Below, one piece after another: positions 48,615 through 57,614 of a DNA stretch of 64,000 nucleotides. Below the pieces are notes generated by a model. The model did no database searches. It was not told the DNA's origin and worked only from the letters and a program-made list of their open reading frames with translations. The position numbers were made by a program, and so were the translations under genes. Position 1 is the first letter of the stretch. Each line of letters begins with the position of its first letter. Source of the DNA: Trichomonas vaginalis G3 (lineage: Eukaryota > Parabasalia > Trichomonadida > Trichomonadidae); assembly GCF_026262505.1 (NCBI RefSeq), contig NC_067208.1:806001-870000 (forward strand), given 5' to 3'.

Positions 48615-50221
48615 ATGTACGCCGCTCAGAATATAACGCCAACAGTTTTGGATGCCATGAATGGAAATGTTTCCGAATGGTATAACGAATGCGACAATGC
48701 CATTAGAAGGTCAGAAATAGTTCCTGGAACTTACGAATATACAACTGCTGTTTCTTATGGAAACGTAGGTGAGTTTGGAGAAGGTTCTTCAACAACAGTA
48801 GATATTGCTTGCGACAGGTTTCATATAATTTCTATTGACAACTCTTTCTTATACGTGGAACAAGACATTGAAATAAAACCTTCTGCCAAGTTGTCTGACA
48901 AGAAAGGTTGCAATGGAATTTTCTATGTCGGATACCAATATGCTCCAGAAGTTTTCATGGGATATAAGATATATTCTAACTCTGACTTAGTTCAAACAGT
49001 AACATGGGCAAACTATGAATGGTTCGCTTTGAGAAACTCAGTACAACCACAAGCTAGAGAACAAACAGACCAGTATGCAACTATTGAGAAAATAAGAAGA
49101 CTTGACCCTAACGTTCCAGGAGTTTATGTTAACCTTTCTGGACAAACTGCAGCAGCAGTAACCAAAGTAAAACTGAAACTTAGAGTTCCTTTGTCATCTT
49201 TCCTCATCTTCAGGTTTTTAAGATACTTGCCAAACTGGGCAGGAAAAATTTCTATCGAACTTACTCCAAGCAAAAATAACTTAGTCATTGCACCAACACA
49301 AGACCCATTCACTCTTACAGAAGTAGTGGAACAAATAAAATGTCATTCGCCGACTTTTGCAAAAACAAAGTTGACTTAGACTTTGGTTTCTCAAACCTCA
49401 ACACTGAAGTAAACTATTATTTCAATGCTGCTGGAGATGCTTGGGACCCAGTTAAGTTCACATGCGAAAAATTTGAATGCAAGAGAATAGAAAGCAGACT
49501 TGCAGTCTATATGTTGGACCCAGATATTTCAAATGCTTTAGCTGCCAAATATATTGCAGTTCCACTTATGTTCCCTATACACCAAATATCTGTCAAAGAC
49601 TTTGCAGGTGAAGTTGGAAACCAAAGTGCTGACCCAGGTGCAAGAACAGATATTGCTTTAACAACTGCAATGAAACATGCAGATACTATGTTTGTACTGT
49701 TCAGACGAACTATAAATGACTATTCTTGTTTCTACAACCCTGGTATTAAATATCATATAAACATAGATGGCAAATACTATCCAAGAGAAGAATATTCTAC
49801 AGTTGAGGATATGAGGTCATACAACTTGACATTAGATGCTATGAACTTTAACAACAACTTCACAACAACCATTAACCCTGAAATGCAAAGTTCTATTATG
49901 CCATATGTGAAAGTATGGACTCATACAGGAGGTCAAAAAACTCAATATACAAATGGAGACCGTTCAAACTTTTGGCTTGGCATTCCATTTGCTGACTCAG
50001 AAGACTTTATGGGTGGTATTTCAACTGTTGGTACAGTTCAAATACAATATACTGGTGACAGAGACGGTCCAGATGAATTGAAAGCAAAGAAGTTTACAAA
50101 ACCAATAGCACTTTTCACGGAAGATGCTCTTTTGAAGATTCGTTCGATGAAACCTGCTGGGGCTCCTCAGATTGGCATAACGACAGCTTCCATCGAGCAG
50201 ATTTTGGCAGCAGGTCAGTAA
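48615..50221 (+). pseudogene. mcp: Major capsid protein of element 2 (looks broken about once)
   Basis: About 535 codons, the Polinton MCP size. The strand pair VKLKLRVPLSSFLIFRFLRYLPNWAGKISIEL corresponds to LRLRIPVRRFLPLEAIRFIPAFAGNIQLKV in the element 1 MCP. The second half contains CEKFECKRIESRLAVYMLDPDI, MFVLFRRTINDYSCFYNPGIKYHINIDGKYYP and SSIMPYVKVWTH, as in double jelly-roll capsids. Overall similarity to the element 1 MCP is low, so the two belong to different Polinton lineages. Confidence 0.8.
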
Positions 50222-50247
50222 GTTGTTCTTGAACTGACTTCTCTCCG

Positions 50248-50532
50248 TCAAATATTGACAGTACGCCAGTTTTGACATAATTGTATTATAAACTTACCTT
50301 TAGAAATATCGGTCAGTTTTGTTGTTATATTTTTGTCTGCTTCAAGAACTTTCACCATTTCAGTTATACCAACTTTCTTTGCTTTATGAAAATATTTTGG
50401 TTCAGCAAAGACTGCTATTCTATAACATTTTCCATTGTTTGTATAAAGAACTATTCTGTCAATGTATTTGTATTGTTTGTGTGTGTAAACTTTGTTCTGC
50501 TTCAATTCGAAGAGATACTCGAATACGTCCAT
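50248..50532 (-). CDS. Unknown 94-residue protein
   Basis: Encodes MDVFEYLFELKQNKVYTHKQYKYIDRIVLYTNNGKCYRIAVFAEPKYFHKAKKVGITEMVKVLEADKNIT...; an alpha/beta-looking basic protein. It is convergent with the MCP gene and head-to-head with the CCG-motif gene (18-bp gap). No family is recognised. Confidence 0.5.
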   Translation of the reverse strand: MDVFEYLFELKQNKVYTHKQYKYIDRIVLYTNNGKCYRIAVFAEPKYFHKAKKVGITEMVKVLEADKNITTKLTDISKGKFIIQLCQNWRTVNI

Positions 50533-50550
50533 CTTTTTATTCTAAGTAAA

Positions 50551-51132
50551 ATGTCATTTCCGAAAAATAGAAGCGTAAGTGTTTCAAAAGGTTTAATGGC
50601 GGTGGCAGATGTGAAGTTAAATTCACCAACTCAAACAAACAGTCAAAGTGTTGTTGTCAATGTCAAAGAAAGAGATGTTGAAGTGGGGAAACCATACGAA
50701 GACGAAGATGGTATAACAATAGTTCCTGTAAAAGAACAACCAACATATCCTGAAGTTAGCAGAGACTTAAGTTCTGTTGCAGATATTCGAAACGACTACC
50801 AACAACTTAAAGACAAACTTAAAACTCAGGAGAAGATTTGTCAAGCTTTAGGTATAATGTTAAACTTGGTCGAACACAACCCTGTAAAAGTGAACTCATA
50901 TGTCATCGCACCTCATGAAATTTTGAAAGAACTATTGAAACTTTTGACAGAGGCAGACGATATAAACATCAAAGAAATAGAACCCGACATTAGTTGCTGT
51001 GGTGTTTCATATAATGTCATTGACAAGATATACGTTATGAAAGGAGGTGAAACGTTGAACTTAAAATATAGTTTCCCAGACGTCATAAAAATATTTGACG
51101 ACCACAACATTTCATTAAAATTTATTTGCTAA
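50551..51132 (+). CDS. CCG-motif protein of element 2
   Basis: 193 residues from MSFPKNRSVSVSKGLM; the frame open upstream to 50281 lacks coding character and is antisense to the 94-residue gene. The N-terminal half is flexible with acidic patches, then comes a helix (LKDKLKTQEKICQALGIMLNLVE). The conserved C-terminal block IEPDISCCGVSYNVIDKIYVMKGGE...LKYSFPD...ISLKFIC matches the protein at 36752-37366. It lies next to the penton gene in both elements, supporting a structural role. Confidence 0.7.
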   Translation: MSFPKNRSVSVSKGLMAVADVKLNSPTQTNSQSVVVNVKERDVEVGKPYEDEDGITIVPVKEQPTYPEVSRDLSSVADIRNDYQQLKDKLKTQEKICQALGIMLNLVEHNPVKVNSYVIAPHEILKELLKLLTEADDINIKEIEPDISCCGVSYNVIDKIYVMKGGETLNLKYSFPDVIKIFDDHNISLKFIC

Positions 51133-51150
51133 GTAAATGGCAGAAGACAT

Positions 51151-51924
51151 ATGGTTTATACTATTACGACTAAAAACCCTGAGTCATATAATTCTATAAC
51201 AACAAACTTACAAAGTCCTCAAGGACGATATTGTAAACTAACCTTAAACACAATGACGACTAAAGCCTGTTTTGCTCTTTTGACACCAGAAGACTTTGTT
51301 GTTGTGAATGGTAAAAAATACTTCTTTGAAGATACTTACTCAGATATACCACCAACAGGTTTTGTTGACTTATTTAATACTTTAAGGACGGATGTAACAT
51401 GTGCTGCAACTAGAGCAGGTTTCATTATGTTTGGATGTCCGACTGAGTTTACTATAAACGATATGAGCTATAATACAAAACTTATATCTGGTTTTTACTA
51501 CCAACAGTTTCCTATAACAGGAAAAGGTGTCATACAAGGTTTGTCTGTTCCATTGACTTTAAGTACACCTATTTTATATATTGTTTCAAACTTAGGTTCA
51601 AAGTGTTATTCGAATGTCGACAGAAACTACTATGACCAAAAGATACTCATGCGTATAAACAACACTTTCTCTGCTGGTTTGCCTATTGTTCATTCGAATG
51701 CAGAGTTTTCAGCTTTAGTAAACTCAAACACTTTAGCAAACATAAACTTAACCTTAGTTGACGCAAACTTTGTTCCTGTAAAACTTTTATGTCCTATGTA
51801 TTTGTCAATGACGGCAGAAAGTTTCGAATTGGAAGATGCAACTGGTGAAAGTATTGTATTACAAGAACAACTTCAACAACAAATAGCTCAAGAACAACAA
51901 ATGCAACAACAAAGTCAAGAATAA
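51151..51924 (+). CDS. Penton-like minor capsid protein of element 2
   Basis: Encodes 257 residues. All-beta body with GRYCKLTLNTMTTKACFALLTPEDFVVVNGKKYFFED, a middle SVPLTLSTPILYIVSNLGSKCY and the end block GLPIVHSNAEFSALVNSN...INLTLVDANFVPVKLLCPMYLSMTAESF. That block parallels the C-terminus of the 35779 protein and the single jelly-roll penton proteins of Polintons. A Gln-rich tail follows (QEQLQQQIAQEQQMQQQSQE). The frame looks whole; 18 bp separate it from the CCG gene. Confidence 0.72.
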   Translation: MVYTITTKNPESYNSITTNLQSPQGRYCKLTLNTMTTKACFALLTPEDFVVVNGKKYFFEDTYSDIPPTGFVDLFNTLRTDVTCAATRAGFIMFGCPTEFTINDMSYNTKLISGFYYQQFPITGKGVIQGLSVPLTLSTPILYIVSNLGSKCYSNVDRNYYDQKILMRINNTFSAGLPIVHSNAEFSALVNSNTLANINLTLVDANFVPVKLLCPMYLSMTAESFELEDATGESIVLQEQLQQQIAQEQQMQQQSQE

Positions 51925-51937
51925 AAAAAATATTTTT

Positions 51938-51946
51938 TTTATTTTT
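51938..51946 (+). promoter_or_regulatory. TTTATTTTT start-proximal motif of helicase gene
   Basis: Lies 6 nt upstream of the ATG at 51953 (MYRIDVSDFYDF), fixing that start. Confidence 0.45.
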
Positions 51947-51952
51947 ATAAAA

Positions 51953-53180
51953 ATGTACAGAATAGATGTTTCAGATTTTTATGACTTCCAAGCATTCAGA
52001 AATATGTGTCCATTTAGAACTATAACAAAGCAGTCGAGAATTTGAAACGTTTAGTCATTTATGTCGACTCTGCCCCAGAATGTTATGTATGAAAGAATGG
52101 GATGTTGTCTTTAACAAACCAAGAGCAACAATAGTTTCAGAACAAGAATGTAGACAGAAACTTAAGAAAATAAAAGTCGTACAAGTTGGCATGAAGATGT
52201 TAGATGCTTGGGATATCTTATTGTCAAAGTTAGAAGATTTTTCAGTTCGAGGTATAAAGTTCTATACACCTTCTCCAAACTTCTATTCTATCTTCACTGG
52301 ATATAAATATGAACAAGTAGAATGGAAAGAAAATATTATAGAAGCTTGGTTAGACCATGTCAAAGAAATTATATGCAATGGAAACGAAAAGTTATGAGTA
52401 TATCTTATGTTGGTTTGCAAACATCTTACAACATCCAAGTGCTAAAAATGAAACTGCTCTCATTATAATTGGAAAACAAGGAACAGGTAAGAACACTTTC
52501 TTTACAGATATTTTGTGCAAACTGTTAGAGGGCTATTCGAACCCGAATATGACAAACTTAGAAAACATCTGTGGCAATTTAACTCTTCAATAGAGAATAT
52601 GAAACTTATAGTTTGCAACGAACTTCAAAGTATAGATACAACAAAAGTTTTGAACTCAGATGCTTTGAAGAGTCTTATAACAGACAAAGTTGGAGTTGTT
52701 GAAAGAAAGTATAAAGACCAAAGAGTTTGTGAAAATGTTGCAAACTTCATTATGGTTTCAAACAATGCTGTTCCGATGAAGTTAGAAAGTTCTGACAGAA
52801 GATATGTAGTTGTCAGAACGTCAGATTCTCATATGCAAGATACAGAATATTTTGACGACTTAGCAGAAACTTTGACACCTAACTTTTACAACCACTTGTT
52901 CTCATATTTCATGACATTAGATATTTCTAAGTTCAATCCAAGACAAATTCCATATACCGAAGAGAGACAAACATTGTTAGAAGCAAACAAGAGTGTATAT
53001 GAACTGTTATAGATGAAACTGACTTTGTGTGTTTAGATGAAAGGTCATTGTACGATTCGTATAAACAATATTGTCAAGATATGGTTATATGCAGCTTCTA
53101 AACACATTCTTGGCAAATGTCAAAAATCTTTTAGATGTTCAGAACGGCGTATATACAAAGAAAAATTTTTCTGAGTAAAT
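51953..53180 (+). pseudogene. Superfamily 3 (D5-like) helicase (broken, about three or four breaks)
   Basis: N-terminal region with MYRIDVSDFYDFQAFRNMCPF, then the SF3 ATPase core: Walker A ALIIIGKQGTGKNTFF, the Walker B-like LIVCNELQS, the B' region ALKSLITDKVGVVERKYKDQR and motif C FIMVSNNAVPMKLESSDRRYVVV with the arginine finger. This is the classic D5/poxvirus-type helicase used by viruses and virophages to unwind replication origins. Element 1 has no equivalent. An SF3 helicase beside a polymerase of another lineage suggests that element 2 replicates differently. Confidence 0.8.
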
Positions 53181-53216
53181 TTTAAAAAAAATATTTTTTT
53201 ATCCGATAGAAAAGAT

Positions 53217-53631
53217 GACGAAATATATTCAGTCAACAAGTACATGACAGAAGTCAAAGAAGAACTAGACCCATTCGCTTATTTGAATGTTTACTTCTAC
53301 CATTTTGAAAAGTCTACATTGACAAAGTTTGGAACATCGAACCAGTTAAGTTTGCTATTGTGACTAAAAATGGTGCGAAATTTGAAGACTTAGACATAGA
53401 AGGTTTGTTAGCAGTCAAAGAAATTTTGACAGAAGGTTTTCAAACCTTAAAGAAGGCAAAGCATACAAACTTGTTATACCTTATGAACCAAAGAAAGCAG
53501 ACGACTATGAATATTATGAGTCTAAGATAGTTGAAGTTCAAGGTAAATTGGGTAAAAAGATTTTAGAGTCTAAGCCAGTGTTTGCTCCTAAAGAGGAAGA
53601 GAACATTGACATTGACCCAGAAATGTTCTAA
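53217..53631 (+). pseudogene. Unknown gene after the helicase (broken)
   Basis: Coding signal of about 135 codons with two or three breaks. Recognisable pieces include TEVKEELDPFAYLNVYFYHFEKS, KFAIVTKNGAKFEDLDIEGLLAVKEILTEG and a charged end IDIDPEMF. A strand-helix fold is likely. No family is recognised; its place after the helicase suggests a replication accessory protein. Confidence 0.4.
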
Positions 53632-53644
53632 AAATAAAATTTTA

Positions 53645-54103
53645 TTTTTACATGTCAAATTTCTTTTTCTCTGGCTCTGGTTCAGGTTCTTTTCTTCTCT
53701 TCTTCTACTTTCTTTTCTTTCTTTTCTCTCTTCTTCTTCTTCTTCTCTGGTGGAGTTATGTCAAATTCTCAGAACCATATTTATGTAAAAGTCTTTGTCC
53801 TTTAATAGCTCTTCTATTCTGTTTTCTATTTCATCTTCAAGAACAGCGCATGTGTCTTCTTTGCATTCTAAGAACTTTTGTTGGACTTCATCTCCAAGAG
53901 GCGTCATCTCTGTCAACAAGTCTGTCATTGACAAACTTAAAGACTTCTCTGCTTAATGTTTTATGGTTCTTGTCATATTCCCAGAAACAGAACTTTAGAA
54001 CAAATTCACCTTTCTTGTTTACACTATGTAAGATTTTATGGTCGACAGATGTTTTGCTGTCGAAAAGTTTGTCTCGAATATAGATAGCGAAATCGCTAGA
54101 CAT
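53645..54103 (-). pseudogene. Small protein with Pro/Lys/Glu-rich tail (broken)
   Basis: The clear part (53888-54103) encodes MSSDFAIYIRDKLFDSKTSVDHKILHSVNKKGEFVLKFCFWEYDKNHKTLSREVFKFVNDRLVDR, an alpha/beta small domain. Downstream, coding signal with a few breaks ends in a Lys/Arg/Glu-rich tail. It is head-to-head with the ATPase gene (36-bp gap). No family is recognised. Confidence 0.4.
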
Positions 54104-54139
54104 TTTCTAAAAGATAAAAATTTTAATTTTTCTAAAAAT

Positions 54140-55014
54140 ATGTTAGAAAAAAAGTTTGCTGACATTGACAAGAAATTTGAGAATGTTTTAAACAAGAACA
54201 AGAGGAAGTTAGAAAATGCTCAGATAAAGCCTATACATGACAAGTTCTTATTTGCTCAGAATGGTATAACAGGTCTAATTGCACCACCTGGGTCGGGTAA
54301 GACTTTCACTTATCTTAAAATGGCTGCACAACAACAAGAACTAGATGAGAAGAACCCATTCTATGAGTTAGTTGTTATTTGTAGTACTTCTGGTCAATTT
54401 GACCAAACCGTCAATTCGTTCAAAGATATTATAAAGAAGTCTAAGTTAGTATGTATAAAAGATACTGAGTTGTTAGATTGGATAAAGAAGTACCAAAGAA
54501 GAGTTTTGAAGTACAATGCTATAAATGAGTATGTCAATTCGAAGTTTAAAGACCCAAATGAGGAAATGCAGAGAATATTAGAGAAGAAACACTTCAGAAA
54601 CAAACAGAAAGAGATAGAATACATTTCGAAGAAATTGCAATCTTACGATTGGAAGACATACCCTCACAGATGTCTTCTTATCTTAGATGATTTGCTTCTC
54701 ATCCTTTGTTAAAGAATAGAGAACAAGATATGTGTCGAATTCTTAAGAAGCTCAGACACTTTAACATCTCAGTTGTCATTTGTGTACAGACAGCAAAGAG
54801 TTTAAGTAAGGATGTAAAGAGAATACTTACTGATATCATACTTTTCCCTGGATTGTCCGAAGACGATTTCATGGAACTTATGAAAGAGTCCATGGCAGGT
54901 AAGTTTGACAGACATGAACTATGGGAGAAGTACAAAGTCATACAAGACCCTCATACTTCTTTCAGAATTCATATCTACGCAAACAAAGTTCAAATTGTAA
55001 AAAGTCAAGCTTGA
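54140..55014 (+). pseudogene. Packaging ATPase of element 2 (looks broken about once)
   Basis: About 290 codons. Walker A is GLIAPPGSGKTFTYLKMA and Walker B is HRCLLILDDL; the downstream block CRILKKLRHFNISVVICVQTAKSLSKDVKRILTDIILFPGLSEDDF matches VRHYHLTVAILMQTWRFLALNIKRLITDFVIFQGFSRYDI of the element 1 ATPase. This is the A32/FtsK-HerA-like motor that fills capsids. Start chosen at MLEKKFADIDKKF (54140). A GGTGA palindrome block follows its 3' end. Confidence 0.8.
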
Positions 55015-55100
55015 AAAATAAAGAGTTTGGCGACCCCGAAAGAAGTCAGTCTAGAGAAATTTCACTGTTTTTGTTGCTGAATTCAATAAAAATATATTTT

Positions 55101-55290
55101 AGGTGAAGAGGTGAGATTTCACCTTTTTTCACCTTTTTCACCCCAGTTATTTTTTAAATTTTGTGAAAACTCAACGGTTTGACACATGCCCTAAAAATTA
55201 TTTTACTCAGAATTTTGTTGCTGAATTCAGCAAAAAATAATGTTTAGGTGAAGAGGTGAGATTTCACCTGTTTTTTCACCTCTTTTCTCA
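55101..55290. repeat. Two GGTGA/TCACC palindromic modules
   Basis: Modules at about 55101-55142 and 55246-55290 with the AACGGTTTGACAC motif (55173-55185) between. The same sequence order is seen at 30070-30298 in element 1, including the CATGCCCTAAAAATTATTTT spacer. They lie between the convergent ATPase and cassette genes. Confidence 0.75.
55173..55185 (+). promoter_or_regulatory. AACGGTTTGACAC motif
   Basis: Identical to the motifs at 19005-19017 and 30177-30189; part of the cassette shared by both elements. Confidence 0.4.
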
Positions 55291-55299
55291 CCTGTTATT

Positions 55300-56238
55300 T
55301 TATAAGCGTTTTACATGAATTGTACGATGTATATTTGAAATCCTAAACAGTTTCGTAGCTTCTATTTCTTCTTTTAGTACATCGAATGTTTTAACGATAC
55401 CGAAAGTTTCTTTATACTTCTTCTTGACGTCAGATAGAAGGAAATCTTCTGCTGTTGGATAGTTTTTATTAAGAAATGTCAACATATCCATTTTATCTTC
55501 TGCTGGCTTTTCTGCTTCTTTCTTTAAGTCTGCATAGTCGTTTCGCATTCTTTCTATCTCTTTGACGGAGTAGTTATATTTCCTAATTGCTGCTTTACAT
55601 TTAGAACATTGCGGATTCATTTTTGCGTTATATTCTGAAACCTTACCTGCTAAAACAACCAAGGCGTCAATTGCTCTCTTCATCTCAAACATAGCGGGTC
55701 TTATCTGTTCATTCCATACCTTACCCCTACTATCTTTATCTCTTATTTCCCATACACATTTTGCAACTAATGAAACAAAGTTGTCGTAGGTCTTAAATTC
55801 TTCAGATTTGTAAAGGTCAGAGATGTTCTTATATAACATGTCGCAATCTTTGTCCATAACCTTATGGTTGCAATGAAAACCAAGGAATTCATAATTTACC
55901 TTTCGTATGAACTTCTTTATTTCTACTGAGTCAGTTGCTTTGACTTCTATTTCATCGAATTCAGGAATAGTAAGCTTTTGCTGCTGAATTTCAGGCAATT
56001 TGGGTAAATGGTCAATAATGTCCTGCATTTCATAAAGATACTGTTCATTTGTTTCATCTTTCGCACTACAGTCTAAATCTCCTTGGAGAAGTTCTTGCTT
56101 TATCTTCTGGATTTTTGTTTCGAAAGTATATGAAGAAGGAATGAAGTTTTTCATCTCTACCAACATAGATGTTGGATTCATGACTAACGAGTTTGGTGCT
56201 GTAGTTGTTTGAAGTGTTGTTGTGCCGATTGTTGACAT
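55300..56238 (-). CDS. Cassette gene of element 2, whole copy
   Basis: Encodes 312 residues: Thr-rich N-terminus (STIGTTTLQTTTAPNSLVMNP), helical domain (YLYEMQDIIDHLPKLPEIQQQKL), a Cys/His block (FLGFHCNHKVMDKDCDM), a CxxC pair (NPQCSKCKAAIRK) and a helical C-terminus with FLNKNYPTAEDFLLSDVKKKY. Very similar to the gene at 30305-31318. Flanked on both sides by GGTGA palindromic modules, as is the other copy. The function is unknown. The strong conservation while core genes have diverged suggests recent transfer between elements or strong selection. Confidence 0.75.
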   Translation of the reverse strand: MSTIGTTTLQTTTAPNSLVMNPTSMLVEMKNFIPSSYTFETKIQKIKQELLQGDLDCSAKDETNEQYLYEMQDIIDHLPKLPEIQQQKLTIPEFDEIEVKATDSVEIKKFIRKVNYEFLGFHCNHKVMDKDCDMLYKNISDLYKSEEFKTYDNFVSLVAKCVWEIRDKDSRGKVWNEQIRPAMFEMKRAIDALVVLAGKVSEYNAKMNPQCSKCKAAIRKYNYSVKEIERMRNDYADLKKEAEKPAEDKMDMLTFLNKNYPTAEDFLLSDVKKKYKETFGIVKTFDVLKEEIEATKLFRISNIHRTIHVKRL

Positions 56239-56319
56239 TTTATTTTTTTATACAAAATAAAAAAATAAATAAAATAAAAAATAAAACTAACTTTATTTTT
56301 TATTTCGGGAAAATTCATG

Positions 56320-56367
56320 AGGTGAAAAAACAGGTGAAAAAAGAGGTGAAATCTCACCTCTTCACCT
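56320..56367. repeat. GGTGA/TCACC module upstream of plus-strand ORF
   Basis: Three GGTGA units, then AATCTCACCTCTTCACC, then TAAACATTATTTTTG. It closes the cassette on its right side. Confidence 0.7.
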
Positions 56368-56447
56368 AAACATTATTTTTGGGTCATTTACGCTCATTAC
56401 GATGAAGTTTCGACAAAACATTTACGATGAAATCATGAAAATTCAAC

Positions 56448-56494
56448 GGGTGAGAAAAGAGGTGAGAAAAGAGGTGAAATCTCACCTCTTCACC
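56448..56494 (+). promoter_or_regulatory. GGTGA/TCACC module in front of the 56531 gene
   Basis: A second module follows 80 bp on and is directly succeeded by CATTATTTTTG, 30 nt before the ATG at 56531. The order palindrome, T-rich core, ATG suggests a promoter with an operator-like palindrome. Confidence 0.5.
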
Positions 56495-56530
56495 TATACA
56501 TTATTTTTGCTGAAAAAGTGTCATTTTTTC

Positions 56531-56725
56531 ATGTCCGAAGACTCGAAGGTGCAACACTTCCAAAATACCGACGAACTCAGAAGAGCAGCATGGCAGTATC
56601 TTCTTGACAACTTTTTTGAGTTCTCCAGGTACACCTTGGAAAATGCTGAAGAACTCCGACACAGAGAATTTGGAGAAATTGCACTCCAATACTACATTGA
56701 CAAACAAAGGGTAAACAAAGGGTAA
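56531..56725 (+). CDS. Small acidic helical protein
   Basis: 64 residues from MSEDSKVQHFQNTDELRRAAWQYLLDNFFEFSRYTLENAEELRHREFGEIALQYYIDKQRVNKG. This Met was chosen over one at 56402 because the upstream part would translate the palindromic module. Mostly helical and acidic. The stop codon lies within an 11-bp tandem repeat, so the C-terminus could vary in length. First gene of a plus/minus run of small genes with higher GC. Confidence 0.5.
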   Translation: MSEDSKVQHFQNTDELRRAAWQYLLDNFFEFSRYTLENAEELRHREFGEIALQYYIDKQRVNKG

Positions 56726-56747
56726 ACAAAGGGTAAACAAAGGGTAA
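56704..56747. repeat. 11-bp tandem repeat, four copies
   Basis: Four perfect copies of ACAAAGGGTAA cover the stop codon of the preceding gene. Confidence 0.85.
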
Positions 56748-56788
56748 AATAAGACTAAAAACTTAAGGTTTAAAAAAGTGACATTTTT

Positions 56789-56989
56789 ATGAGCTCCGAG
56801 TCACCGAGAAAACTTGGTCAGATGTTAGCAGCTTACTTCCCTGAGGAGGATGGAAGCGTTACATACGTAAGGTTCAAAAACAACGAACCTGGAATTGCGT
56901 ACCAAATTCGCAATTACATGACCATGGAAGAGTACGAAAGGTTCCTACAAGAGAAACCAGCTCTAAACAACTCAGAAAAGAAAGAATAA
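56789..56989 (+). CDS. Small protein with DG-VRFK module
   Basis: 66 residues: MSSESPRKLGQMLAAYFPEEDGSVTYVRFKNNEPGIAYQIRNYMTMEEYERFLQEKP... The EEDGSVTYVRFKNNEPG stretch matches the hairpin-like module in the genes at 19807, 22183, 60375 and 62674. It ends in a charged helix. Unknown function. Confidence 0.55.
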   Translation: MSSESPRKLGQMLAAYFPEEDGSVTYVRFKNNEPGIAYQIRNYMTMEEYERFLQEKPALNNSEKKE

Positions 56990-57017
56990 AAAGTTTAACT
57001 CGTAATTGTTTATTTTT

Positions 57018-57614
57018 TTACTTGTATGGGCAAGCTGCAAGAATGAAGTCGACTATCTCAGTCTTTGTCTTGACCAGTTGGACTGCTCTTGCGAGTACGT
57101 CTGTTTTGCGGTCTCCAGCTGGTGTCTGACCTTCGTAATTGCGCATGTTCTTGAGAGCTCCAACTGTAAATGGTTGTAGGATGAAGAGTCTCTCAGACTG
57201 CTTGAGGTAGTCGTCACGGTCACGAACCGAATCTGTGGTACGAGTCGAATTGGTCGACCTTAGGGAAGAGACTGAAAGCCTGTCGTCTTCCATAGGGGCT
57301 GTGGCATACTCTTTGCGTAAACGGTTCAGACCTTCTTCGAACTCTTGGTCTCTCTTGGATTGAGATTGGAATTGGAATTGGGGTGGAGGGTTTGACATGA
57401 ACATCCAAGGGTTAGGGCAGTAAGGCATAGGCTGAGGAGGGTAGTTCGGGAAGCCTTGAGGAGGTATTTGGTAGTAATTTGGAAATTGGTAGTAATTCGG
57501 AGGTACTTGTTGGAACTGAGGTACTTGTTGGAACTGAGGTTGCTGAGGTGCAGGGGCTGGTGCTTTAGGTTCCTCTGGTTGGGATATGGGCTCGGTTGGT
57601 GGTACGTCGGACAT
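57018..57614 (-). CDS. Pro/Gln/Tyr-rich protein with compact C-terminal domain
   Basis: 198 residues from MSDVPPTEPISQPEEP. The long open frame upstream of this Met is translated minisatellite and not real. The first 100 residues are Pro/Gln/Tyr-rich low complexity (QFQQVPQFQQVPPNYYQFPNYYQIPPQ), suggesting a flexible or phase-separating segment. A charged region follows, then a helical domain (FILQPFTVGALKNMRNYE...VLARAVQLVKTKTEIVDFILAACPYK). It is divergent from the 58010 gene, with the iteron array between them. No family is recognised. Confidence 0.55.
   Translation of the reverse strand: MSDVPPTEPISQPEEPKAPAPAPQQPQFQQVPQFQQVPPNYYQFPNYYQIPPQGFPNYPPQPMPYCPNPWMFMSNPPPQFQFQSQSKRDQEFEEGLNRLRKEYATAPMEDDRLSVSSLRSTNSTRTTDSVRDRDDYLKQSERLFILQPFTVGALKNMRNYEGQTPAGDRKTDVLARAVQLVKTKTEIVDFILAACPYK

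Noticed and set aside
53582-54083. Plus-strand Ser/Leu/Phe-rich frames
   Set aside because: Antisense of the basic, Lys/Glu-rich tail of the minus-strand gene at 53645-54103.
56704-56747. Telomere-like GGGTAA repeat
   Set aside because: Only four 11-bp copies, internal to an element and overlapping a stop codon.
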